From SHLJ01 sp041618535 (lineage in GTDB: Bacteria; Bacteroidota; Bacteroidia; Flavobacteriales; Flavobacteriaceae): a stretch of 5,684 bases of DNA. The notes under the pieces are model-generated. The model had not been told where the DNA came from. It worked only from the letters and a program-made list of their open reading frames with translations, and did no database searches. Below, in pieces: positions 1-5,684 of the stretch (within the stretch, counting starts at the first letter, position 1; the number at the start of each line of letters is the position of its first letter). Made by a program: the position numbers and the translations under genes. Location of the stretch: contig JBFKFP010000171.1 in NCBI GenBank assembly GCA_041618535.1, positions 1-5,684 on the forward strand. Reading direction: 5' to 3'.

Positions 1-2207
1 ACCTCCCCGTCCTGATACTTTTGTTTCATAGACAGTGAATCCTTCCCGGTTGGAACATTGATGCCCAACTCAATCGAGAACTCAGAAACAGCCTCTACGG
101 CCTTATAAAGCCTCGCATCCTCTCCAGGGTTTTTGCATGGCCACATCCAGTTTGCGGAGAGTGAAACACCCTTAAGCCCGTCTTTGACCGGAGCCCAGAC
201 TATGTTGGTCAATGCCTCCGCAATGCTGTTCCTGCTCCCAGCCACCGGATCTAAAAGTCCGGATACAGGCGAATGCCCTATAGATGTTGCAATTCCTTCC
301 TTGCCTTTATAATCTATTGCCGACACCCCACAATTATTGAGTGGCAGTTGAAGAGGACCCGCACATTGCTGTTTAGCTACTTTTCCACCCACACATCTAT
401 CCACCTTGTTGGTCAGCCAGTCTTTACAGGCAACGGCTTCCAGCTGGAGGACCTGATCCAGATAATCATAAAAGTCTGAGGCAGAATAATCTACCTTATC
501 ATAGGAGCGTTTTATGGTTTTATCATTCATGATGGTATGCGGTGAGCTTCCGAACATGTCACTCAAAGCAAGGTCCATCGGTTTTGTATTCCTCGATTTC
601 GAGGTAAAGCTGAACCTGTCATCTCCCGTTACTTCTCCAACCGTATAAATGGGAGATCGTTCCCTTTCAGCAATACGGTTTAACAGGCCGATGTGTTCCT
701 GGTCGATTACCAAGCCCATTCGTTCCTGCGATTCATTTCCGATTATTTCCTTATCCGATAGAGTTGGATCACCTATCGGGAGTTTATCGAGATCGATTTT
801 CCCGCCGGTATTTTCAACGAGTTCTGAAAGGCAATTGAGATGACCGCCGGCACCGTGATCGTGGATGGAAATGATATGGTTGGTCTCACTTTCTATCATT
901 CCCCTGATCGCATTAGCGGCCCGTTTTTGCATCTCAGGGTTAGACCGCTGCACAGCGTTCAACTCGATCCCACTTTCATATTCACCAGTATCGGCAGATG
1001 ATACGGCTGCTCCGCCCATTCCAATACGGTAATTGTCACCCCCCAGTATAACGATCTTATCACCGGGATGGGGTTCTCCTTTTACGGCCTGGTCGGCTTT
1101 TCCATAACCTATTCCACCTGCCAGCATGATCACCTTATCATATCCCAGTTCCCTGGAGTTTTCCTTATGCTCAAAGGTCAGCACAGAACCGCAAATGAGT
1201 GGCTGACCGAATTTATTACCGAAATCCGACGCACCATTAGAAGCTTTAATAAGGATATCAAGAGGAGTCTGATATAACCATGGCCTGGCAGGGTATTTAT
1301 GTTCCCAGGGCCTGTCCTCATCAACCCTTGAATAAGCAGTCATATAAACTGCCGTTCCCGCAAGAGGGATGGCTCCTTTTCCACCGGCCAGTCGGTCCCT
1401 GATCTCGCCTCCTGAACCTGTTGCAGCGCCGTTAAAGGGCTCAACTGTTGTAGGGAAATTATGGGTTTCGGCCTTGATTGAAATCACAGATTCAAAATCT
1501 GAGGTTTTGTAAAAATCCGGAATGTCGGCGCGGGCTGGCGCAAATTGCTCCACCCGCGGACCTTTTATAAATGCAACGTTGTCCTTATATGCAGAGACAA
1601 TCGTATTAGGATTCTGTTTGGACGTTTCTTTAATGAGTTTAAAGAGGGTAGAGGTTTGTTCAACACCATCAATTACGAATGTGCCATTGAAGATCTTATG
1701 CCGGCAATGTTCTGAATTCACCTGGGAGAAACCGAAAACTTCGGAATCGGTGAGGGGTCTTCCAATCCTTTTAGAAACCTGGTTGAGATACTCAACTTCC
1801 TCATCGCTAAGAGCCAGGCCCTCCTGCCTGTTGTATACGTCAATATCGGTTATATCCTGGATAGGATCTGGTTCATGTTCTATGGTGAAACTATCCTGGT
1901 CGAGGCCACTAAATTTCTGAAAGATCATCGGGTCGTAATCTGAGTGTTTCTCATCAACCCTTACAAACTCCTCTATCCTGATAATTCCCTCTATGCCCAT
2001 GTTCTGGGTGATCTCGACCGCATTGGTACTCCATGGTGTGATCATGGCGGCTCTGGGTCCAACAAAAAAAGCATCCAGTGATGCTTGTTTTATTTGGGGT
2101 TGATTGCCAAAAAGCCAGTATAATTTATCGATATCCTCGTTTGAAAGATCTGTTTTGGTTTGAACCGCGAAGACCTTGGTATCAGGACTTCCAAAGAAAT
2201 GAATCAT
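1..2207 (-). CDS. purL: Phosphoribosylformylglycinamidine synthase, long single-chain form (PurL), C-terminal part outside window
   Basis: This enzyme catalyses step four of de novo purine synthesis in the cytoplasm: FGAR + ATP + glutamine gives FGAM. The first 735 codons are visible and intact. In order they show: an N-terminal PurS-like domain with GPRAAMITPWSTNAVEIT at residues 50-67; the linker/active-site motif SEHCRH at 165-170; the ATP-site stretch ETHNFPTTVEPFNG at 247-260 followed by GAATGSGGEIRD; HDHGAGGH at 449-456; SQERM at 493-497; and GKDSLSM at 721-727, in the second synthase half. The visible part belongs to the large form (roughly 1,200-1,300 residues in the family), which carries its own glutaminase domain; that domain would lie beyond the left edge. 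I chose the ATG at 2207 because the protein then begins MIHFFG, the usual Bacteroidota start. The frame stays open for 32 more codons upstream but has no ATG and covers a good -7 promoter element. The gene lies 104 bp after the kinase gene on the same strand. Identification is very secure. Confidence 0.97.
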   Translation of the reverse strand, partial: MIHFFGSPDTKVFAVQTKTDLSNEDIDKLYWLFGNQPQIKQASLDAFFVGPRAAMITPWSTNAVEITQNMGIEGIIRIEEFVRVDEKHSDYDPMIFQKFSGLDQDSFTIEHEPDPIQDITDIDVYNRQEGLALSDEEVEYLNQVSKRIGRPLTDSEVFGFSQVNSEHCRHKIFNGTFVIDGVEQTSTLFKLIKETSKQNPNTIVSAYKDNVAFIKGPRVEQFAPARADIPDFYKTSDFESVISIKAETHNFPTTVEPFNGAATGSGGEIRDRLAGGKGAIPLAGTAVYMTAYSRVDEDRPWEHKYPARPWLYQTPLDILIKASNGASDFGNKFGQPLICGSVLTFEHKENSRELGYDKVIMLAGGIGYGKADQAVKGEPHPGDKIVILGGDNYRIGMGGAAVSSADTGEYESGIELNAVQRSNPEMQKRAANAIRGMIESETNHIISIHDHGAGGHLNCLSELVENTGGKIDLDKLPIGDPTLSDKEIIGNESQERMGLVIDQEHIGLLNRIAERERSPIYTVGEVTGDDRFSFTSKSRNTKPMDLALSDMFGSSPHTIMNDKTIKRSYDKVDYSASDFYDYLDQVLQLEAVACKDWLTNKVDRCVGGKVAKQQCAGPLQLPLNNCGVSAIDYKGKEGIATSIGHSPVSGLLDPVAGSRNSIAEALTNIVWAPVKDGLKGVSLSANWMWPCKNPGEDARLYKAVEAVSEFSIELGINVPTGKDSLSMKQKYQDGE

Positions 2208-2239
2208 CAGGACCTGTTTTGTAATTGTTTTGAAAGCCT

Positions 2240-2276
2240 CAAAGTTAGTTTTTTTCAATCTAAATTGCCCTTCAAA
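2240..2276 (-). promoter_or_regulatory. Candidate Bacteroidota-type promoter for purL
   Basis: On the minus strand, TAACTTTG at 2247-2240 matches the Bacteroidota -7 consensus TAnnTTTG exactly. A TTTG at 2276-2273 could serve as the -33 element, but the spacer is 25 bases, longer than the usual 17-23 or so. Transcription would start near 2233, giving a leader of about 25 bases before the purL ATG at 2207. This fits the short leaders common in the group and argues against a start upstream of the ATG. The position in front of a biosynthetic gene is convincing; the -33 match is weak. Confidence 0.45.
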
Positions 2277-2311
2277 AGGAGGCAGAATTCCCAAGTTATT
2301 CACTGATTAAT

Positions 2312-3181
2312 TCACAAATCAAAGAGATTATTCGTCAGGCGTGAAACCGAGCCATAATAGGATTGACCGAATAAGTTGAGATGAACCAGTAAATAATAGA
2401 GTTGGTAAAGTTCCATTCTTCTATCAAAACCTTCTGTTCTGGGGATTCGCTCCTCATAGGCCTCGTAGAATGAGGACGGGAAGCCACCGAATAATCGACT
2501 CATGGCAATGTCTACCTCGTGATGACCGTAATAAACCGCAGGATCTATCAGTACAGGATTGCCTTTTTCATCAATCAGGTAGTTTCCTCCCCATAAATCG
2601 CCATGTAGAAGGGATGGCTTGATATTTTTAAAAAGACTATCACAACACCGCAACATGGATTCTTCAGAAGGTTTTTCATTTCGGTTCAGCAAATCCCGGG
2701 AAATGGCCAGATCGTACTGTGGAATAAGTCTCTCCTTCATATAAAAGTCCGTCCATGTTGAATGCCTTGAATTAGCCTGGTAAAGGCTGCCGATATAATT
2801 GTCATGGTCAAGTCCGAACCATTCTGATGAGCAACTATGCAACTGAGCCAATCTGTAACCGAGGTCTGTCATACTTTGAAAAGAGCTCTTACCTGTGATG
2901 ACGGCCTCCATCAAGAGGTAGGCATGCTTCAGTTCTCTTCCATGAGCGATAACTTCGGGAACCTTGATCGATTTTGTTGAAGCGATGAGGTACAATCCTG
3001 AGGCTTCCGCCGCAAACATATGCTCAGCCTCCTGACCGGTGTTGATTTTCAGGAAGATAGGGCCATTTGCTGTTCTCAGGAGATAGGCTGCTGAGATATC
3101 CCCTCCGGAGACAGCTTTGAAATCTTTTAGCACGATTCCATTAACCGAAACGATATGTTGGATAACCTCTTTAATCGGCAT
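2312..3181 (-). CDS. Fructosamine-3-kinase family protein (protein deglycation kinase)
   Basis: This is a complete 289-residue cytosolic kinase of the FN3K/YniA family, which has the aminoglycoside-phosphotransferase-like fold. Family members use ATP to phosphorylate C3 of ketoamines on glycated lysines, so that the sugar falls off; characterised bacterial members often prefer ribulosamines or erythrulosamines to fructosamines. Visible motifs, in order: nucleotide-binding loop VSGGDISAAYLL at 24-35; ATP-anchoring lysine K45 in FLKIN; a likely partner glutamate E59; catalytic loop HGDLWGGN at 193-200 with D195 as base; metal-binding D213 in LIDPAVYYGH; then the family tail EVDIAMSRLFGGF at 222-234 and YYLLVHLNLFG at 262-272. 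The length is normal for the family. The ATG at 3181 puts the P-loop at the expected distance, and the leader is AT-rich with no clear Shine-Dalgarno site. The P-loop has Asp28 (GGDIS) where several eukaryotic members have a redox-active cysteine. The natural substrate cannot be read from sequence. The gene could be cotranscribed with its upstream neighbour, but the 131-bp gap leaves room for a promoter of its own. Confidence 0.93.
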   Translation of the reverse strand: MPIKEVIQHIVSVNGIVLKDFKAVSGGDISAAYLLRTANGPIFLKINTGQEAEHMFAAEASGLYLIASTKSIKVPEVIAHGRELKHAYLLMEAVITGKSSFQSMTDLGYRLAQLHSCSSEWFGLDHDNYIGSLYQANSRHSTWTDFYMKERLIPQYDLAISRDLLNRNEKPSEESMLRCCDSLFKNIKPSLLHGDLWGGNYLIDEKGNPVLIDPAVYYGHHEVDIAMSRLFGGFPSSFYEAYEERIPRTEGFDRRMELYQLYYLLVHLNLFGQSYYGSVSRLTNNLFDL

Positions 3182-3312
3182 TAGATTGAAATTTGATTAA
3201 TTATCCTAATTTTTGATCATTTTCCTGCTGTTAATTGACTTTATGCCCCTGATTGCCCAATCGTATAGTCAATCTGTGATTCAGGTAATACCTATGATTC
3301 TGCTGCTTTCAT
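3182..3312. other. Intergenic gap with small inverted and direct repeats, no assigned role
   Basis: This 131-bp AT-rich gap lies between the stop of the small secreted protein gene and the start of the kinase gene. It contains GATTG-CC-CAATC at 3251-3262, the odd-centred palindrome AGGTAATACCT at 3283-3293, and two near-identical 8-mers, TGATTCAG at 3277-3284 and TGATTCTG at 3295-3302, 18 bp apart. None of these forms a GC-rich hairpin followed by a T-run on the minus strand, so I do not call a terminator. No TAnnTTTG element reads towards the kinase gene. No plausible small ORF was seen. Confidence 0.25.
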
Positions 3313-3735
3313 TTAATAATTGTCGGAGCAGGTAAAATTTGGAGCTACAACTTCCCTAAAGAAGCAGTCTTCCATGTTCAGCATTTCGTTTCTTATCATC
3401 AGGGATTTTATGTAGGATCTCAGCATAAATGGGATGTACTGCATGATCTCCGAACCAACCTTAAAGGTGTTTTCCCGGTTAAATTTGTCATTTTCTGCAA
3501 TAAGCCCGGTGCTGGCACACTGTATTAGGTCGATGCATATAACACCATTGCTGTATATGTCCAGAACCGTTTTGCATGGCCTTTCATCCAAGGTTTCAAC
3601 TAGTTTCCAGAGCTGACTGTATGTTACTCGTATATCATGAAATGATTGCCCGTTTTTATCACCAACATCATCGATTGAAGGCCTGGCCGAAATGATTGCA
3701 GGGAGGGCTATAAAAACGAAGAACAGGGGTTTCAT
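3313..3735 (-). CDS. Predicted secreted protein of unknown function, 140 residues, five cysteines
   Basis: I do not recognise this protein. It begins MKPLFFVFIALPAIISA, a short basic start followed by a hydrophobic run, which reads as a Sec signal peptide with probable cleavage after Ala17. There is no lipobox cysteine at the cleavage site, so a lipoprotein is unlikely. The mature part of about 123 residues looks mixed alpha/beta, with no further membrane segment. It has five cysteines (54, 67, 73, 124, 136) that could form disulfides in the periplasm. The ATG at 3735 overlaps the upstream methyltransferase stop by one base (TGATG), which favours this start over a TTG one codon earlier at 3738 and implies translational coupling. 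The reading frame, signal peptide and overlap together support a real gene. Function cannot be inferred; the tie to an RNA methyltransferase may only be shared transcription. Confidence 0.75.
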   Translation of the reverse strand: MKPLFFVFIALPAIISARPSIDDVGDKNGQSFHDIRVTYSQLWKLVETLDERPCKTVLDIYSNGVICIDLIQCASTGLIAENDKFNRENTFKVGSEIMQYIPFMLRSYIKSLMIRNEMLNMEDCFFREVVAPNFTCSDNY

Positions 3736-4955
3736 CAATTGACTTCTTTACGAAGGAACTGGGCCATATAAAATCCGTCATATCCTGATTTATGGGCGAA
3801 AACAGCCCGTTCTTGAACAAAGATAAAATCTTTTCCCTGTTCCGAGTTTAAAAAAGCATCAACCTGCCCCCGATTTTCTGAGGGTAGAATTGAGCAGGTG
3901 GCATAAACCAGTTTTCCTCCAGGCTTCACCATCCTGGAATAGGATTTTAGCAACTGCTTTTGGGTTTGTTTAACCTCTTCGATGAATTTCAGGCTAAGCT
4001 TCCACTTGGCGTCGGGATTTCTCCTGAGAACACCCAGGCCGGAGCAGGGTGCATCTATAAGAACCCGATCAGCATTCCGGTCAAGCTTTTTTATGATCTT
4101 TTCATTTTCGATAAGCCGGGTTTCAATATTATGTACTCCATTTCGTCTTGCTCTCACCTTCAGACTCTTGAGTTTATTCGGATAGATGTCCATAGCGATG
4201 ATCTGGCCTTTGTTCTTCATGATAGCTGCGATGTGAAGGCTTTTACCGCCACCGCCTGCACAAGCATCCACCACTCTTATTCCGGGCTTTACCTCTGTGA
4301 ATTCTGCTACTAGTTGAGAGGATGCATCCTGAACTTCAAAAAACCCATTTTTAAAAGCCGTGGTTCCGAAGACATTGCCTCTTTCATCAAGTTGAAGGGC
4401 ATCAGCATAATCAGCCAATTCCTTGGTTTCAAATCCTTCTTCCACTAATAGTCTTTTTAACTCACCCCTGTTCGTTTTTAAAGTATTTACTCTGAGCACC
4501 ACCTCCGCCTGCTGATTCAGGGCCTTTATCTCTTCCGACCAAAGCTCTTCTCCCAATTCGTCGGTGGCTAAACGATCCAGCCAGTCGGGTATAGATTCCC
4601 TGTATACGCGTTCTTTTGTAAGCTCATCAAAACGTCCTTTTATCCGGCGTTTTGGGGTTCCGGCAAATTGTTTCCATTCGGGTAAATCGAAGCCTCTTAG
4701 CACGATCCAAACAGCCAGGATTCTCCAAAGGTCCTCGCGTCTGTAAGGGGATTTAACGTTGGCTATTTCAGAATAGAGCCGCTTGTACCTGACAATCTCA
4801 TAACTGGTTTCGGCTATGAATCCGCGGTCGCGACTACCCCAACGCTTATCGCGCTTAAGTGCCTGCTGAATGGCCTTATCGGCATAATGTCCATCATTAA
4901 AGATCTGATGAAGCACATCTATTACCGCAAGGCATAAATTTTTATGAAGTCTCAT
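3735..4955 (-). CDS. RsmB/NOP-family RNA (cytosine-5-)-methyltransferase, rsmB-like
   Basis: This 406-residue cytoplasmic enzyme transfers a methyl group from S-adenosylmethionine to C5 of cytosine in RNA, most likely 16S rRNA. An N-terminal NusB-like helical region (about 1-135, with RDKRWGSRDRGF at 35-46) precedes a PUA/ferredoxin-like linker and the Rossmann methyltransferase domain. The substrate and SAM motifs are FFEVQDASSQLV at 205-216, VVDACAGGGGKS at 228-239, and acidic D256 in MDIYP. Both family cysteines are present: C304 in DAPCSG (catalytic motif IV) and C354 in YATCS (motif VI). The C-terminus GYDGFYMAQFLRK is typical. The frame runs open to an ATG at 5015, but I start at 4955 (MRLHKNL): this is the usual Bacteroidota start, and the 20 extra residues would overlap the divergent gene. 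The exact site cannot be fixed; C967 of 16S rRNA is the E. coli RsmB target, but Bacteroidota members are divergent, so I give no symbol. The stop overlaps the next gene's ATG by one base. Confidence 0.93.
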   Translation of the reverse strand: MRLHKNLCLAVIDVLHQIFNDGHYADKAIQQALKRDKRWGSRDRGFIAETSYEIVRYKRLYSEIANVKSPYRREDLWRILAVWIVLRGFDLPEWKQFAGTPKRRIKGRFDELTKERVYRESIPDWLDRLATDELGEELWSEEIKALNQQAEVVLRVNTLKTNRGELKRLLVEEGFETKELADYADALQLDERGNVFGTTAFKNGFFEVQDASSQLVAEFTEVKPGIRVVDACAGGGGKSLHIAAIMKNKGQIIAMDIYPNKLKSLKVRARRNGVHNIETRLIENEKIIKKLDRNADRVLIDAPCSGLGVLRRNPDAKWKLSLKFIEEVKQTQKQLLKSYSRMVKPGGKLVYATCSILPSENRGQVDAFLNSEQGKDFIFVQERAVFAHKSGYDGFYMAQFLRKEVN

Positions 4956-5007
4956 ATTCAAGGACAGCAAAGGTAACGGCAATTTGATTATTTTTAGCAT
5001 TATTTTT
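4956..5007. promoter_or_regulatory. Divergent promoter region between methyltransferase and beta-propeller genes
   Basis: These 52 AT-rich bases must hold the leaders of two divergent genes. Towards the methyltransferase, TACCTTTG at 4975-4968 fits the Bacteroidota -7 consensus TAnnTTTG. It would give a leader of only about 6 bases before the ATG at 4955, and no TTTG lies at the right -33 distance. Towards the propeller gene there is TTTG at 4983-4986 and TATTTTTA at 5001-5008 (one mismatch to TAnnTTTG), but the spacing is only 14 bases and the second element runs into the start codon. The divergent layout is certain; the individual elements are weak, and the propeller promoter may lie inside the methyltransferase 5' end. 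Confidence 0.4.
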
Positions 5008-5684
5008 ATGAACATGGGAATTCAGGTAAAATTTCTCCTCCCGAGCTTACTGCTTTTTATTTTTCCTTTTGATGCTTTAAATGCTCAACCTGTTAAGAAG
5101 GTAGAGATACAAACCGTAATCGCCGATAGCACTCTTAATGTGAGGTCAATTGAGGTAGTGCGGGGTATTGATGAGGGCTGTGTTTTTGTTACTTCCGATG
5201 GGAATTTTGGAGCCCTCTACAATTCAGAAACGGGAGAAATCAGGGAGGGATATGCCATTAATTATCCCATTCCGGTATCAGAACATTTTACCGATCTTAA
5301 TTTTCGCTCACTGGCCCTGACTACAAGTGACGGTTTTGCCATTACGATTGGTAATCCGGCATTGTTATTTAATCTTGACCGTACTGCCTCTGAACTGGTT
5401 TACAGGGAAGATCATGAAGATGTATTTTATGACTCCATTGAATTCTGGAATGAAAATGAGGGCCTGGCCATAGGAGATCCAACCGATGCCTGTATGAGCA
5501 TTATAATTACACGTGACGGTGGTGAAAGCTGGAAAAAATTGAATTGTTCAAATTTGCCGGTCGCAATTGAAGGGGAAGCAGCATTTGCTGCCAGCGATAC
5601 CAATATCGCGATAATTGGTGACCATACCTGGGTTGCTACCGGTGGGAAGGCGAGCCGAATTTTATATTCACCAGATAAAGGAAA
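5008..5684 (+). CDS. Secreted BNR/YCF48-like beta-propeller protein, N-terminal part (often annotated 'oxidoreductase')
   Basis: The first 225 codons of an open frame run off the right edge. Residues 1-26 are a Sec signal peptide: a weakly basic start, a hydrophobic core around LLPSLLLFIFPF, and probable cleavage after LNA, before Gln27. The rest is repetitive beta-strand sequence typical of a sialidase/YCF48-like propeller. An Asp-box (S/T-x-D-x-G-x-x-W) is seen at 168-175 (TRDGGESW), and another begins at 221-225 (SPDKG) at the very edge. Phrases such as AIGDPTD, EGEAAFAASD and GDHTWVATGG (204-213) are characteristic of a flavobacterial family carried in databases as 'oxidoreductase', a label with no redox motif behind it here. 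The protein should be periplasmic or exported, probably as a binding or scaffold domain; the substrate is unknown. An alternative ATG at 5014 would shorten it by two residues. It is divergent from the methyltransferase gene. Confidence 0.85.
   Translation, partial: MNMGIQVKFLLPSLLLFIFPFDALNAQPVKKVEIQTVIADSTLNVRSIEVVRGIDEGCVFVTSDGNFGALYNSETGEIREGYAINYPIPVSEHFTDLNFRSLALTTSDGFAITIGNPALLFNLDRTASELVYREDHEDVFYDSIEFWNENEGLAIGDPTDACMSIIITRDGGESWKKLNCSNLPVAIEGEAAFAASDTNIAIIGDHTWVATGGKASRILYSPDKG

Noticed and set aside
1522..1920. 132-codon plus-strand open frame inside purL
   Set aside because: It lies fully antisense to conserved PurL sequence, including the SEHCRH region, and its translation has no recognisable domain. 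It is a shadow of the real gene; the same holds for the shorter plus-strand frames at 273-479, 649-843 and 1068-1277.
2273..2282. Plus-strand AAAAGGAGG, resembling a strong ribosome binding site
   Set aside because: No plus-strand gene follows it. On the minus strand it supplies the TTTG proposed as the -33 element of purL, and the purine-rich look is incidental.
3251..3262. GATTG-CC-CAATC as a transcription terminator
   Set aside because: It has a five-base AT-rich stem, a two-base loop and no T-run on the minus strand, so a stable intrinsic terminator is unlikely.
3960..4313. Plus-strand open frames of 117 and 67 codons (3960-4313, 3982-4185)
   Set aside because: Both are antisense to the SAM-binding and catalytic part of the RsmB/NOP methyltransferase, whose motifs are intact, so they are shadow frames. 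The 60-codon frames at 3434-3616 and 4564-4746 are rejected for the same reason.
4956..5015. Twenty-residue N-terminal extension of the methyltransferase from an ATG at 5015
   Set aside because: The family start is MRLHKNL at 4955. The extension would overlap the start of the divergent propeller gene, is not typical of the family, and covers the only space available for promoters.
1..5684. Search for CRISPR arrays, tRNA or rRNA genes, insertion sequences, toxin-antitoxin pairs or defence genes
   Set aside because: No regularly spaced repeats, cloverleaf-like sequences, terminal inverted repeats or transposase motifs were seen. The five genes fill almost the whole window, and only one of them has no recognisable family.

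Overview
The window looks like ordinary chromosome from a member of the Bacteroidota, most likely a flavobacterium. The reasons are: a long-form PurL that opens with the MIHFFG start usual for that group; a Bacteroidota-type RsmB/NOP methyltransferase opening MRLHKNL; a secreted beta-propeller protein of the kind usually annotated 'oxidoreductase' in flavobacterial genomes; AT-rich leaders without clear Shine-Dalgarno sites; and good matches to the Bacteroidota -7 promoter element TAnnTTTG. This placement is inferred from protein and promoter style, not from a search.

Four genes lie on the minus strand. Read in their own direction (right to left) they are: an RsmB/NOP-family RNA m5C methyltransferase (3735-4955); a 140-residue predicted secreted protein of unknown function whose ATG overlaps the methyltransferase stop by one base (TGATG); after 131 bp, a complete fructosamine-3-kinase-family protein (2312-3181); and after 104 bp, the first 735 codons of purL (2207 to 1), which runs off the left edge. 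On the plus strand, divergent from the methyltransferase across a 52-bp gap, a secreted beta-propeller protein starts at 5008 and runs off the right edge.

The genes cover translation (rRNA methylation), protein repair (deglycation), de novo purine synthesis and two exported proteins. Only the methyltransferase and the small secreted protein are clearly coupled. purL has its own promoter candidate. No RNA genes, mobile elements, CRISPR arrays, frameshifts or convincing intrinsic terminators were found. No gap between genes exceeds 131 bp. I found no evidence for a new multi-gene system. The item most worth a second look is the unrecognised cysteine-containing secreted protein coupled to a cytoplasmic RNA methyltransferase.
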